64,000 nucleotides of DNA. It comes from Oscillospiraceae bacterium. Its GTDB lineage: Bacteria > Bacillota > Clostridia > UMGS1810. This document shows, piece by piece, positions 38,133 to 47,409 of this stretch (position 1 is its first letter; every line of letters begins with the position of its first letter). Location of the stretch: the NCBI GenBank assembly GCA_015068705.1, contig SVJZ01000003.1, positions 1 through 64,000 of the forward strand, in the 5' to 3' direction. Made by a program: the position numbers and the translations under genes. The notes below the pieces were generated by a model. That model saw only the letters and a list, made by a program, of their open reading frames with translations, was not told where the DNA came from and searched no databases.

Positions 38133-38489
38133 TTAGCGGTTTTTCCTTTCCAATTCGGCTTTCAACCGCTTAAGTTCGTCTTTTAAAAATTCGTTTTCCT
38201 TTTGCAGTCCTGCCATCACGTCACGATTGGGTGTACCCTGTGCGCGGTATTGCTCCAGCTCTGCGTTTGCCTGCTCGAGCGCCTCTTTTGCCTTGTGGTA
38301 ACCGTCACTCATGTTGATGGCGGTGAGCACCGACACTTTTGCGGTGGAGAGGTTGGAATCGTAGCTCAGGTTTCGCATCAGCCGGTCTACATATTGGCAG
38401 ATTTTTTGCATATACGCTTCACTCTCGGTGCCTACCAGGGTGTATTCCTCGCCAAAAATCTGCACCGTAGTTTTATTTCTTTCGTCCAT
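38133..38489 (-). CDS. zapA: Cell division protein ZapA
   Basis: A 118-residue ZapA that stabilises FtsZ bundles. The N-terminal fold is visible as TVQIFGEEYTLVGTESEAYMQKICQYVD and the C-terminal half (about 65-118) is a long coiled coil. The frame is open to 38522, but GGAGG at 7 nt marks the ATG at 38489. It lies directly before the RlhA-like gene. Confidence 0.88.
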   Translation of the reverse strand: MDERNKTTVQIFGEEYTLVGTESEAYMQKICQYVDRLMRNLSYDSNLSTAKVSVLTAINMSDGYHKAKEALEQANAELEQYRAQGTPNRDVMAGLQKENEFLKDELKRLKAELERKNR

Positions 38490-38683
38490 TTTGTTACCTC
38501 CGCTTGCAATGGAATGTTCCATGAAATATCAGAATAATTTCTACTTATTATATTATACAACATTTTTTTCTGTCTGCATAGGGGATAAATGTAAATTTTT
38601 GAAATTTATTTTAAGTTTTCTTTTTCTTTCTTTTAAGGGGGTGATACCCCCTTAAAAATCCCCCTTTTTGCGTCTTGCTCATT

Positions 38684-39026
38684 GGCAAATTGCACGTTTG
38701 CTCCGCTCGTTTCAGGTGGTCGCGCAAACGGAACACTCAGTTCCGTTGCGCTAAAAACGCCGCTATGTTGTATAAGGGAAATAATCGCGGCGTTTTTCCC
38801 ACCAAACGTGCGTCGCTCACGGCAATTTTTATGCCAATTCGCGCGAATGCAAAAGGTTAAAACCAGAAAGGGAAAGCGAACCGGTAGCCGAGAGAACAAT
38901 CCCTCAGGCACTTCGTGCCAGCTCCCTTTACACAAGGGAGCCTTTTTTACACCGCACTCTACATCAGCGTTTTTGCCCCGTGGCGCAGCCGTGGGGTTTT
39001 GCCGCCGTGTGAAACGTGGCGGTGTG
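38684..39026. repeat. Long dispersed repeat, copy 2
   Basis: Aligns with 1-342 from end to end in the same orientation, with scattered changes. It probably extends further left than 38684 but the counterpart is outside the window. Confidence 0.75.
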
Positions 39027-39035
39027 ATACAGAGT

Positions 39036-39093
39036 GTAGGGAATGACCTATGTGTCATTCCGGGAGCGGAACGGCACGCAGGCCGTTCCCTAC
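39036..39093. repeat. BIME-like pair of class B REP units
   Basis: Plus-strand unit 39036-39062 (GTAGGG, stem GGAATGAC/GTCATTCC) and minus-strand unit 39067-39093 (stem GGAACGGC/GCCGTTCC, ends CCCTAC), 4 nt apart. The stems differ from those at 1496-1550 at paired positions. Confidence 0.8.
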
Positions 39094-39118
39094 GGGGGAA
39101 TAATGTGGGTGTGAGGGT

Positions 39119-39188
39119 GTAGGGGCTGGCGTCCCCGACAGCCCGAATGTGGTTTTGCAATCGGGTCGATGAGGGCATCGCCCCTTAC
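39119..39188. repeat. Class A and class C REP units
   Basis: A plus-strand class A unit (39119-39145, GTAGGGG, stem GGGCTG/CAGCCC) is followed by a minus-strand class C unit (39162-39188, near-palindrome around GATGAGGGCATC, ends CCCCTTAC, a slight deviation from CCCCTAC). Confidence 0.75.
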
Positions 39189-39197
39189 CATGTGACA

Positions 39198-40010
39198 TCA
39201 ATTTGCATTCAACCTGCGCCGGAACTCTGCTACATATTCCCCCTCATGGTATGCACCATTTTTCACCTGCTCCGCCACCACCGTGCGTAGGATGTTCCAC
39301 GAATACACCTCGTCAAAGGGTAGGATGGGATAAAACTGCGCCCCCACCTCCTTTGCCGCCGCAAGGTCGGAAAGTGCATCGCCGCACATCACACATTTTT
39401 GGGGCGAATATCCTCTGTTCAGCACGATACGCAGCATATCCGCCTTACTCCCCATCCCCTGATGTCCCATGAAATTGACGTATTTCTCCAGCCCGTATTC
39501 GCCCCACTCCCGTTTTAATGCCCCCTCGTTCGCCGAGGAAACCACCGCAATATCTGCAAACCCGTGGATGAGCGCAAGGGTTCGCTCTACCCCTGCAAAG
39601 GGACGGATGGTAAGGGTTTTGCAGATGTCATTTACCCGTTCCGACCACTGCAATGCCCGTGTCAGCTGCTCCCGTTCCGCGCCGTCCGCTTGGGAAATTG
39701 CCTTGGAAAGCGCCGCCTCGCCCAGTACCGGCGTACTGTTTGCCCATGCGCAAAAGTGGGCGGTATCGGGCAGAGAAAAACCCTGCTCCTGCATCCGGGC
39801 AAAAAAATACGCCAACCCCAGAAACCGGTTGATTCCACGGGTGGCGTCGGTAAGGTTAATCCGGTCCCACACCGCAAGCACATGTGTTCGTATGTGTTCC
39901 AGACCGTAAACCTCTACCAGCGCAGGCCCGAACGCGGCGCGATGCTTTGGCGTCATGGCATCAAACACGCACCCGTCCGAATCCACGCAAAATAACATAT
40001 CCTTTTTCAT
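39198..40010 (-). CDS. HAD-superfamily hydrolase
   Basis: A 270-residue HAD phosphatase-like protein. Motif I FCVDSDGCVFD, motif II VVSSANEG, a Lys in GMGSKADM and motif IV CGDALSDL are all present. A large helical cap lies at about residues 20-150. The substrate is unknown. It lies 31 nt downstream of murC. Confidence 0.82.
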   Translation of the reverse strand: MKKDMLFCVDSDGCVFDAMTPKHRAAFGPALVEVYGLEHIRTHVLAVWDRINLTDATRGINRFLGLAYFFARMQEQGFSLPDTAHFCAWANSTPVLGEAALSKAISQADGAEREQLTRALQWSERVNDICKTLTIRPFAGVERTLALIHGFADIAVVSSANEGALKREWGEYGLEKYVNFMGHQGMGSKADMLRIVLNRGYSPQKCVMCGDALSDLAAAKEVGAQFYPILPFDEVYSWNILRTVVAEQVKNGAYHEGEYVAEFRRRLNAN

Positions 40011-40041
40011 CGTAATCCACGCCCTTTCGTCGCAATTACGA

Positions 40042-41385
40042 TTATTTTACAATCATTTCCCCGATTTTATACACATCGCCTGCGCCCATGGTGATGATGA
40101 GGTCGCCCTCTTTTGCCTCTGCACGCAGATAGTCGGCAATTTTTTCAAAACTGTCAAAATAATGTGCACCCGAAACCTTGTCGGCAACATCCTTGGAGGA
40201 AACCAGTCCGGTATCCGGCTCACGGGCGGCAAAAATATCCGCCATAATGAGCTGGTCGGCAAGGGAGAGCACCTGCACAAACTCGTCAAACAGTGCCTTG
40301 GTGCGGGTGTAGGTGTGGGGCTGAAATACCAGATAAAGCTTGCCGATATCCATTTTCTCCACCGCGGCAAGGGTTGCGGCAATTTCGGTGGGGTGGTGCG
40401 CATAATCGTCCACCACGGTTGCACCGTTGCATTTGCCCTTATACTCAAACCGTCTGTGCGCTCCGACAAATGACTCCACGCCCTTGATGATTGCCCCGTC
40501 CGGAATGCCCAACGCACGGGATGCCGCAATTGCCGCGAGGGCGTTTAAGATGCTGTGTTCGCCTGCCACTGCAAGCTGCACCCCAAAGAGGGTCTGACCG
40601 CGCAGGGTAACATCAAAGCCGGCGCACCCCTTTTGGTTGTAGGTGATGTTTTTGGCGGTGTAATCGCCGTTTTGCAATCCAAAAGACACGGCGTTCGCCT
40701 TTGTCTTGCTTGCCGCAACCTCTGCACGGGGGCTGTCGGCACAGTAGACCAGTGCGCCATCCTCGGGCAGTAGTGCCGCAAAATCGCCAAACGCATCGGT
40801 GATGTCGTCCAGATCCTTAAAATAGTCCAGATGGTCTGCCTCAACATTTAAAATAATGCCCAAAAAGGGATGAAATTGCAGAAAACTGCGGCAATACTCG
40901 CACGCCTCGGCAAGGAAATAGTCATCCCCGCCAATACGCAGGTTGCCCCCTAAAATATCCAGATCACCGCCCACCGTGATGGTGGGGTCCAGCTCTGCGG
41001 CAAGCAGAATGTGTGCCAGCATGGAGGTGGTGCTGGTTTTTCCGTGGGTGCCCGACACTGCAATCGCCTTGGGGTAGCCAGCCATCATTTCGCCCAAAAG
41101 TACCGCCCGTTCGATGGTGCGGACGCCCTTTTGCCGTGCCGCAACCAGTTCGGGGTTATCCTCCTTGATTGCCGCGGTATATACCACCAGTTCGGGGTTT
41201 TCTATATTATGTGCCGCATGGGGAACAGACACCCGTGCGCCGAGTGCCGAAAGGGCGTCGGTTGCCGCCGAGTGGTTTAAATCCGAGCCGGACACGGCAA
41301 CGCCGTTATGTAGCAGAATTTTTGCCAGACCGCTCATGCTCACGCCGCCAATGCCGATAAAATGTACGCTTTTCGGTGTTGTCAA
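40042..41385 (-). CDS. murC: UDP-N-acetylmuramate--L-alanine ligase
   Basis: MurC (447 aa) adds L-alanine to UDP-MurNAc. The N-terminal Rossmann domain has HFIGIGGVSMSGLAK, the ATP site is AVSGTHGKTSTTSML, and later motifs include EACEYCRSFL and HHPTEIAATL. It starts with TTG after GGGAG (an in-frame ATG nearby is out of frame for the gene). Divergent from spoVG. Confidence 0.97.
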   Translation of the reverse strand: MTTPKSVHFIGIGGVSMSGLAKILLHNGVAVSGSDLNHSAATDALSALGARVSVPHAAHNIENPELVVYTAAIKEDNPELVAARQKGVRTIERAVLLGEMMAGYPKAIAVSGTHGKTSTTSMLAHILLAAELDPTITVGGDLDILGGNLRIGGDDYFLAEACEYCRSFLQFHPFLGIILNVEADHLDYFKDLDDITDAFGDFAALLPEDGALVYCADSPRAEVAASKTKANAVSFGLQNGDYTAKNITYNQKGCAGFDVTLRGQTLFGVQLAVAGEHSILNALAAIAASRALGIPDGAIIKGVESFVGAHRRFEYKGKCNGATVVDDYAHHPTEIAATLAAVEKMDIGKLYLVFQPHTYTRTKALFDEFVQVLSLADQLIMADIFAAREPDTGLVSSKDVADKVSGAHYFDSFEKIADYLRAEAKEGDLIITMGAGDVYKIGEMIVK

Positions 41386-41521
41386 TCAAATCATCTCCCA
41401 AAAAATGCTCATGTTATTATCTATTATAACATGAATTTTCCAAAATTAAAACACTTTGCATATTATTTTTACAAATCGCACAACATAAAGGCGCAAGAAA
41501 ACATTTTTGGAGGGCTGACAA

Positions 41522-41797
41522 ATGGATATTACAGACATCCGCATCCGGCAGATTGCGGCAGAGGGAAAGATGAAGGCGGTCGTTTCGGTGACCTTTGACA
41601 ATTGCTTTGTGGTGCACGACATTAAAATCATCGAGGGGGACGACAGGTTGTTTATTGCCATGCCTTCGCGCAAAACGCCCGATGGAGAATTTAAGGATAT
41701 TGCGCATCCCATCAACATGGAAACCCGTACGCTGCTGCAGGAGTCCATATTGGAGAAATATCACACCACGGTGATAGAGGAAGAGGGAAGGGTATAA
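41522..41797 (+). CDS. spoVG: Septation/sporulation regulator SpoVG
   Basis: A 91-residue SpoVG, a small conserved RNA- or DNA-binding regulator acting in sporulation, division and virulence in various Firmicutes. Start MDITDIRIR, central [15 protein letters not shown], and [21 protein letters not shown] are diagnostic. TTGGAGG precedes ATG. An 8-bp inverted repeat (CATGTTAT/ATAACATG, 41410-41433) lies in the gap to murC and may be regulatory. Confidence 0.96.
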   Translation: MDITDIRIRQIAAEGKMKAVVSVTFDNCFVVHDIKIIEGDDRLFIAMPSRKTPDGEFKDIAHPINMETRTLLQESILEKYHTTVIEEEGRV

Positions 41798-41880
41798 TCG
41801 GAGTAAAAACACGAAAAAGGATTTACAGTTTCGCCCAAAAATGATATAATAAGATATTATGGTAAAAAGGGGGCGAAACC

Positions 41881-43212
41881 ATGGCGGACAAAGGTGGACG
41901 TATGACAGCGGGCGCGGACAACAGCCAAAAGGCGCACACATCAGGGGAAGACCGAAAAAGCCGGACGTTGCGCGCGGCAGATGCAAGCGGCAATAACCGG
42001 GCAGCGCGTGCGGCAGGCGCAAATGACAAGAGCCGAACGTTGCGTGCAGAAGATGTGGGCAACCAAAACCGCATGGTGACCCTGGCAGACACAGACCGGC
42101 AGAGCGAAAAAACGGAGCGGGAGTTGAGGAAAATTGTCGCGCCCTTACTGGAATGGTTTGGGGAAAACGCACGCTCCATGCCGTGGCGCAGTGACCCCAC
42201 CCCATATCATGTGTGGCTTTCGGAAATTATGCTCCAGCAAACCCGTGTGGAGGCGGTGCGCGGCTACTATGACCGCTTTCTGACCGCCCTGCCCGACATC
42301 CCATCCCTTGCCGCCGCACCCGAGGAGGCTTTGCTCAAATTGTGGCAGGGATTGGGGTATTACAACCGCGTGAGAAACCTGCAAAAGGCGGCAATTACTG
42401 TGTGTGAGCGGTATGGCGGAGCCTTGCCTGCCGATTATGAAAAATTAAAAGAGCTGCCGGGTTTTGGCGAATATACCGCAGGGGCGGTGGCGTCCATTGC
42501 GTTTGGAATCCCTGCTGCGGCGGTGGATGGAAATGTGCTGCGTGTGATCGCCCGTATTACAGGATGCGAGGGGGATATTACCCTTACCAGAACAAAAAAG
42601 CAGATTGCAGCCTTGGTGAGCAAAATGATTCCTGCCGACAAACCCGGTGAATTCAACCAGGCATTGATGGAGCTTGGTGCAACCGTGTGCCTACCCAACG
42701 GCGCACCGCTTTGCGACGTGTGTCCGGTAGCAAAACATTGTGTAGCGCGACGTGAGGAAAAAACGCACATCATACCGGTAAAATCCCCAAAAAAGGCAAG
42801 AAAAATTGAGGAAAAAACGATTTTGCTGCTTTTGTGCGGAAATCGGGTTGCAATTCAAAAACGTCCCAAAACAGGTCTGTTGGCAGGGCTGTGGGAGTTC
42901 CCGTCGGCAGAGGAGTTTTTGGATTTGGCGGCGAGTGCACACGCAAAACAAAGTGAGGATTTGACGCATATCCGCGAGAGAATAAGCGATATGGGAGCAG
43001 GGGTGATTGACCTGTTTCCGCTTGCTCGTGCCAAGCATATTTTTACCCATATTGAGTGGCATATGGGTGGGATTTTGGTGCGATTGAGGATGCCTTTTGG
43101 TAATTTCAAGTGGGCATCGGCGGATGAACTTCGCCATGCATACAGTATACCGACTGCCCTTTCGGTTTATACACGGGCGGCACTGGAACGATTGGAGGGA
43201 GACCCGACATGA
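41881..43212 (+). CDS. mutY: A/G-specific adenine glycosylase with repeat-bearing N-terminal tail
   Basis: MutY (443 aa) removes adenine paired with 8-oxoguanine. The helix-hairpin-helix glycosylase core starts near residue 80 (MPWRSDPTPYHVWLSEIMLQQTRV with the catalytic Glu), then LPGFGEYTAGAV with the catalytic Asp in AVDGNV, and the 4Fe-4S Cys cluster CLPNGAPLCDVCPVAKHC. A NUDIX-like MutT domain for 8-oxoG recognition follows (about 295-440). The first 80 residues are an unusual hydrophilic tail with two copies of a 15-residue unit beginning KSRTLRA. The ATG has AGGGGG upstream. It overlaps the ABC transporter gene by 4 nt. Confidence 0.95.
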   Translation: MADKGGRMTAGADNSQKAHTSGEDRKSRTLRAADASGNNRAARAAGANDKSRTLRAEDVGNQNRMVTLADTDRQSEKTERELRKIVAPLLEWFGENARSMPWRSDPTPYHVWLSEIMLQQTRVEAVRGYYDRFLTALPDIPSLAAAPEEALLKLWQGLGYYNRVRNLQKAAITVCERYGGALPADYEKLKELPGFGEYTAGAVASIAFGIPAAAVDGNVLRVIARITGCEGDITLTRTKKQIAALVSKMIPADKPGEFNQALMELGATVCLPNGAPLCDVCPVAKHCVARREEKTHIIPVKSPKKARKIEEKTILLLLCGNRVAIQKRPKTGLLAGLWEFPSAEEFLDLAASAHAKQSEDLTHIRERISDMGAGVIDLFPLARAKHIFTHIEWHMGGILVRLRMPFGNFKWASADELRHAYSIPTALSVYTRAALERLEGDPT

Positions 43213-44963
43213 AAAGCAAACGACCCAAACATTTAATCGGGCGGTTTATGCCCTATTTCAAACCCTATCTGGGGGTACTGATACTGGATTTATTCTGCGC
43301 GGCACTGACCACTGTGTGCGAACTGGTGTTGCCCCTCATTGTACGTTACATAACCGACAAGGGAATGAATGACCTTGCCGCACTTACCGTGCAGACGGTA
43401 TTGACTTTGGGAGGGGTGTACCTGCTCCTTCGGGTGATTGACACTGCGGCAAACTATGTGATGGCATCCATGGGACATATCATGGGAACACGGATTGAAA
43501 CGGATATGCGGCGTGATTTGTTTTCGCATTTACAAAAATTGCCCTACTCCTATTATGACAACACCAAAATCGGGCAACTGATGTCACGCATTACCAGTGA
43601 CCTGTTTGATGTGACCGAGTTTGCCCACCATTGTCCCGAGGAGTTTTTTATTGCAGGGCTTAAAATCAGTGCGGCGTTTATTATTTTGGTGGGGGTAAAT
43701 CTGCCCCTTACCTTAATTATCTTCTCCTTCCTGCCACTCATGCTTGCTTGCTCCATGTTTTTTAACAAACGGATGCGGCGTGCATTTAAAAAGTCCCGTG
43801 CGCAGGTGGGGGAAATCAATTCGCAGGTAGAGGACAGCCTTTTGGGTATCCGGGTGGTAAAATCCTTTGCCGCAGAGCGGATTGAGGAGGAAAAGTTTGA
43901 AGAGGGAAACCGTGGGTTTTTATCCATCAAGCAGGAGATGTATCATGCCATGGCAGGATTTCACTCCACCACCCGTATCTATGACGGGGTGATGTATATC
44001 GCTGTGGTGGTCGTGGGTGCACTCTTTATGATAGACGGGCAGATTACCCCTGCAGACCTGATGGCATACCTGCTCTATGTGTCCACCCTGCTCACCTCCA
44101 TCCGCAGGATTGTGGAATTTACCGAGCAGTTTCAGCGTGGCATGACCGGAATCGAGCGGTTTTTGGAGGTAATCGACACCCCGGTGGACATCGTGGACGC
44201 GCCGGATGCGACAGAGCTGACCGATGTAAAAGGCGACATCCGGTTTGAGGGGGTAAGTTTTCGGTACAATGATGAAAAGAACCAGGTGCTCCGCAACATC
44301 AACCTGCACGTTGCACCGGGCGAAACCATCGCACTGGTGGGACCGTCGGGCGGCGGAAAGACCACCCTGTGCAATCTCATTCCCCGTTTTTATGAAGCGA
44401 CCGAGGGGCGGATTCTGGTGGATGGCAAGGACATTCGTACCCTGACCCAGGCATCCCTGAGAAATGCCATCGGTGTGGTGCAACAGGATGTGTATCTGTT
44501 TTCGGGGACGGTGTTTGAAAATATTGCATATGGCAGACCGGATGCCACATATGAGCAGGTGCAGGAGGCGGCACGCATGGCGGGGGCGCATGAATTTATT
44601 ACCCAGCTTGCCGATGGCTACGACACCTATGTGGGGGAACGGGGAGTAAAACTCTCGGGTGGGCAGAAACAGCGCATCTCCATCGCACGGGCATTTTTGA
44701 AAAATCCGCCCATCTTAATACTGGACGAGGCAACCAGTGCACTGGACAACGAAAGCGAACGTGTGGTGCAACAATCTCTCGAACGGCTCGCGGTGGGGCG
44801 CACTACCTTTACCATTGCGCACCGCCTTTCCACCATCCGCAACGCAGGACGGATTCTGGTGCTGACCGACGATGGCATTGCCGAGCAGGGAAATCATGCC
44901 GAACTTATGGAGAAAAAGGGTTTGTATTATGAGCTGTACCAAATCAGTACAGCGTGTGAATAA
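43209..44963 (+). CDS. ABC transporter, fused membrane and ATPase (exporter)
   Basis: A 584-residue half-transporter: six-span type-1 exporter domain (about residues 15-305), then the ATPase with Walker A LVGPSGGGKTTLCN, ABC signature VKLSGGQKQRISIARAF and Walker B ILILDEATSALD. It would dimerise and export lipid, drug or peptide. No partner half-transporter lies next to it, so a homodimer is likely. The start overlaps the mutY stop (ATGA). Confidence 0.92.
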   Translation: MKSKRPKHLIGRFMPYFKPYLGVLILDLFCAALTTVCELVLPLIVRYITDKGMNDLAALTVQTVLTLGGVYLLLRVIDTAANYVMASMGHIMGTRIETDMRRDLFSHLQKLPYSYYDNTKIGQLMSRITSDLFDVTEFAHHCPEEFFIAGLKISAAFIILVGVNLPLTLIIFSFLPLMLACSMFFNKRMRRAFKKSRAQVGEINSQVEDSLLGIRVVKSFAAERIEEEKFEEGNRGFLSIKQEMYHAMAGFHSTTRIYDGVMYIAVVVVGALFMIDGQITPADLMAYLLYVSTLLTSIRRIVEFTEQFQRGMTGIERFLEVIDTPVDIVDAPDATELTDVKGDIRFEGVSFRYNDEKNQVLRNINLHVAPGETIALVGPSGGGKTTLCNLIPRFYEATEGRILVDGKDIRTLTQASLRNAIGVVQQDVYLFSGTVFENIAYGRPDATYEQVQEAARMAGAHEFITQLADGYDTYVGERGVKLSGGQKQRISIARAFLKNPPILILDEATSALDNESERVVQQSLERLAVGRTTFTIAHRLSTIRNAGRILVLTDDGIAEQGNHAELMEKKGLYYELYQISTACE

Positions 44964-44981
44964 GAAAGGAAGATACATATT

Positions 44982-45965
44982 ATGGAATGGATTCAGGTTT
45001 GCATTACCACAACCACCGCAGGCATCGAGCCGGTAAGCGGACGGCTGTACCAACTGGGCATCAAGGGTGTGGAGATTGAGGACAAGGAAGATTTTGCCGA
45101 GTTTTTGGACCAGAACACCCCCTACTGGGACATGGTGGATGAGGATTTGATGGCGCAGATGCGCTGGTGTGACACCCGCGTGAAGGCGTATATCTGTGCC
45201 GATGAAACGGCGCAGGACACCCTGTCTGACATCCGTGCGTCCATGCTTGCGCTTGCCGGCATGGATGAGGAGGGTGAGTTCGGCTCCCTTACGGTGGAGT
45301 GCCAGTCCATGAACGAGGAGGATTGGGCAAACAACTGGAAGCAATATTTCAAACCGCTCAATGTGGGCGAAAAGGTGCGCATTGTTCCCGAATGGGAGAA
45401 TACGGGCGATACCCAGGGGCGCACGGTATTTGTGGTAAACCCCGGCATGACCTTTGGCACCGGCACCCACCACAGCACCAGACTTTGCATTGAAGAGCTG
45501 GAGCAGGTGATTTCGGGCGGAGAAACCATGATAGACATTGGTTGCGGCAGCGGAATTTTATCCATCATCGGGTTGCAGCTGGGTGTTTCCCATGCAGAGG
45601 CGGTGGACATTGACCCTAATGCGGTACATACGGCGTATGAAAATGCCGAGCGAAACGGAATCGGCAAAGACCGTTACCATGTGTGTGCAGGAAATGTGCT
45701 CACCGACACCGCGTTGGTGGAAGAACTTGCCAAGGAGCGGTATGATATTGTAGCGGCAAACATTGTGGCGGATGTGATTATTGCCCTGCTCCCCACCGTG
45801 AAACGGCTCATCAAACCGGGTGGCGTATTTGTGTGCTCGGGCATCATCACCGAACGGCAGGCGGATGTGGAAAAGGCGTTGGCGGCTCACGGATTTTCCA
45901 TGGACAAGGTGCGCACCTCGGCAGATTGGTGTGCCATCCGTTGCACCCATGCGGTGGCAGAATAA
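44982..45965 (+). CDS. prmA: Ribosomal protein L11 methyltransferase
   Basis: PrmA (327 aa) trimethylates ribosomal protein L11. The N-terminal substrate domain is followed by a SAM domain with PGMTFGTGTHHSTRLC, DIGCGSGILSI and ANIVADVII, the N-x-x-x-D motif. GAAAGGAAG lies upstream of ATG. It is followed by rsmE as in many Firmicutes. Confidence 0.95.
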   Translation: MEWIQVCITTTTAGIEPVSGRLYQLGIKGVEIEDKEDFAEFLDQNTPYWDMVDEDLMAQMRWCDTRVKAYICADETAQDTLSDIRASMLALAGMDEEGEFGSLTVECQSMNEEDWANNWKQYFKPLNVGEKVRIVPEWENTGDTQGRTVFVVNPGMTFGTGTHHSTRLCIEELEQVISGGETMIDIGCGSGILSIIGLQLGVSHAEAVDIDPNAVHTAYENAERNGIGKDRYHVCAGNVLTDTALVEELAKERYDIVAANIVADVIIALLPTVKRLIKPGGVFVCSGIITERQADVEKALAAHGFSMDKVRTSADWCAIRCTHAVAE

Positions 45966-45976
45966 AAAAGTTACCC

Positions 45977-46005
45977 TTGACTTGTCTGGGACAAACCATT
46001 ATAAT
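45977..46005 (+). promoter_or_regulatory. Sigma-A promoter of rsmE
   Basis: TTGACT (45977-45982) and TATAAT (46000-46005) with exactly 17 bp between them, in the gap after prmA. It gives rsmE and the next gene their own transcript. Confidence 0.75.
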
Positions 46006-46034
46006 AGTAAGTAAGCACGAAAGGGGACGAGGCG

Positions 46035-46760
46035 ATGCACAAGTTTTTTGCGCAACCGCAAAATATCGGCGAAAGCACCATCCATCTGGACGGTGACGAT
46101 GCAAAGCACATCACCAAAGTGCTCCGGCTGGGGCAAAATGACATGGTGATGGTGTGTGACGGAAATTGCAACGATTATCTTTGCACCATTGCAACTGCCG
46201 ATAAAAATGGCGTTGCCCTGACCATCAATCAGGTGCTCAAAAACACAACCGAATGCCCATTGGACATTACCATTTATCAATCCATCCCCAAATCGGACAA
46301 GATGGATTACATCATTCAAAAGTGCGTGGAGCTGGGAGTGAACGAAATCATTCCGGTGGTAACCGAGCGCACGGTGGTAAAGGTGAAGGACGGCGACCGC
46401 AAACGGGAGCGGTGGCAACGGATTGCTCTGGAAGCCGCAAAGCAGTGCGGACGGGGTGTGGTTCCTGCCATTGGCGAGGTGTGTACCTTCCGCGAGGCGA
46501 TTGACTCGGAGGGAGGACTAAAATTATTCCCGTATGAAAACGAGCGTGCCAGCTCCATCAGGAAGGTGTTGGAGGAGGCGCAGGGCGTACAGAAGGTGCG
46601 GATTTTTGTGGGTCCCGAAGGGGGCTTTGCCGAAGAGGAGGCAGAATGCGCACGGGAAAACGGCTGGCAGACGGTGAAGATGGGGCCGCGCATCCTGCGG
46701 TGCGAAACGGCACCGGTTGCGGCGACTGCGGCGGTAATCTGTATGCTGGGTGACTGGTAA
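46035..46760 (+). CDS. rsmE: 16S rRNA (uracil1498-N3)-methyltransferase
   Basis: RsmE (241 aa), a SPOUT-class enzyme methylating U1498 of 16S rRNA. The N-terminal PUA-like part HKFFAQPQNI and DDAKHITKVLRL, and the knotted C-terminal SAM site with FVGPEGGFAEEEAE and KMGPRILRCETAPVAATAA, are diagnostic. It has its own promoter at 45977-46005. Confidence 0.95.
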   Translation: MHKFFAQPQNIGESTIHLDGDDAKHITKVLRLGQNDMVMVCDGNCNDYLCTIATADKNGVALTINQVLKNTTECPLDITIYQSIPKSDKMDYIIQKCVELGVNEIIPVVTERTVVKVKDGDRKRERWQRIALEAAKQCGRGVVPAIGEVCTFREAIDSEGGLKLFPYENERASSIRKVLEEAQGVQKVRIFVGPEGGFAEEEAECARENGWQTVKMGPRILRCETAPVAATAAVICMLGDW

Positions 46761-46792
46761 AACCAATTGACGAAAGGTGAGAATACACAATC

Positions 46793-47200
46793 ATGAAAAA
46801 GAATGTTTCGACCAACAAGGTCAGTAAATATGAGGCAGAAACCAACCGCTTGCTGGTGGCAACGGTGGTGGCAATTATGGCATTATTCGGGTTGCTTTTG
46901 GTACACCGTGGCATGGGAAATGCGGCAACCATCATGGGCGCACGCTCTGTGATGGCGGTTTGTGCAATCCTCCTGTGCATTTTTGCGGCAATCTTTGCAG
47001 TGTATGCGTTGGTGAAAAAACGCGACTGGACCCTTTTGGAATATCCGCTGTTTGCGCTCTTGTATGCGTTTGGTCTGTATTGCATCCGGGGTGTGTGGTT
47101 TGTAAATTCCCTGCATTCGCTCTATGCAATGGTGCCGGTGTGTGTGCTCTACCTTGCGGTAAGTTTTGTATTTCACACCCTTCGGGCAAAGAGAAAGTAA
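46793..47200 (+). CDS. Four-span membrane protein of unknown function
   Basis: A 135-residue protein with a charged N-terminal tail of about 20 residues and four hydrophobic spans (about 22-40, 50-72, 82-100, 107-128), ending in a basic KRK tail. I do not recognise a family. AAGGTGAG precedes the ATG. It is followed at once by a terminator (47219-47247) and lies downstream of rsmE. Confidence 0.7.
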   Translation: MKKNVSTNKVSKYEAETNRLLVATVVAIMALFGLLLVHRGMGNAATIMGARSVMAVCAILLCIFAAIFAVYALVKKRDWTLLEYPLFALLYAFGLYCIRGVWFVNSLHSLYAMVPVCVLYLAVSFVFHTLRAKRK

Positions 47201-47218
47201 TAATATAGGAAGTGTTTC

Positions 47219-47247
47219 GCCCCTTTCCGGAAACGGAGAGGGGTTTT
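47219..47247 (+). terminator. Terminator before walR
   Basis: CCCCT..CCG-gaaa-CGG..AGGGG hairpin followed by TTTTT, separating the rsmE transcript from the walRK transcript. Confidence 0.75.
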
Positions 47248-47282
47248 TGTTTCTCCGTTTTTTACAAACAGATTGGGATAAT

Positions 47283-47408
47283 ATTACAACATATTACAAA
47301 ATTTTTGCCCGTGGTTGACTTTGCACCAAGCAAATGTTACAATAAATTGAAAGAATGCATCAAGTGGCAAATTTTTACGGGAGGTGAAGGGTTTTCAGAC
47401 CCGATCAT
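47283..47408 (+). promoter_or_regulatory. walR promoter and leader
   Basis: TTGACT (47315-47320) and TACAAT (47338-47343) are 17 bp apart. Upstream, a 10-bp direct repeat contains ATTACA twice (47283-47288, 47293-47298), resembling binding sites of OmpR-type regulators. In the leader, GGAGGTGA (47380-47387) lies about 22 nt before the ATG, unusually far, and a GGGT/ACCC hairpin (47389-47402) sits between the two. Confidence 0.6.
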
Positions 47409-47409
47409 C

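Larger units (their letters stand above)
38490..39197. repeat. Repeat-filled region without genes
   Basis: This gap holds the second copy of the long dispersed repeat (38684-39026) with the double hairpin at 38898-38947, then the REP units listed separately. The reading frames here (for example 38633-39178 on the minus strand) consist of repeat sequence and recur in the copy at 1-342, so no gene is called. Confidence 0.75.

Noticed and set aside
38633-39178. 181-codon minus-strand frame
   Set aside because: It consists of dispersed repeat sequence that also occurs at 1-342, without a ribosome site.
41386-41521. Origin of replication at the strand switch
   Set aside because: The gap is only 136 bp and holds no DnaA box; the dnaA-dnaN gap has the trio and boxes.
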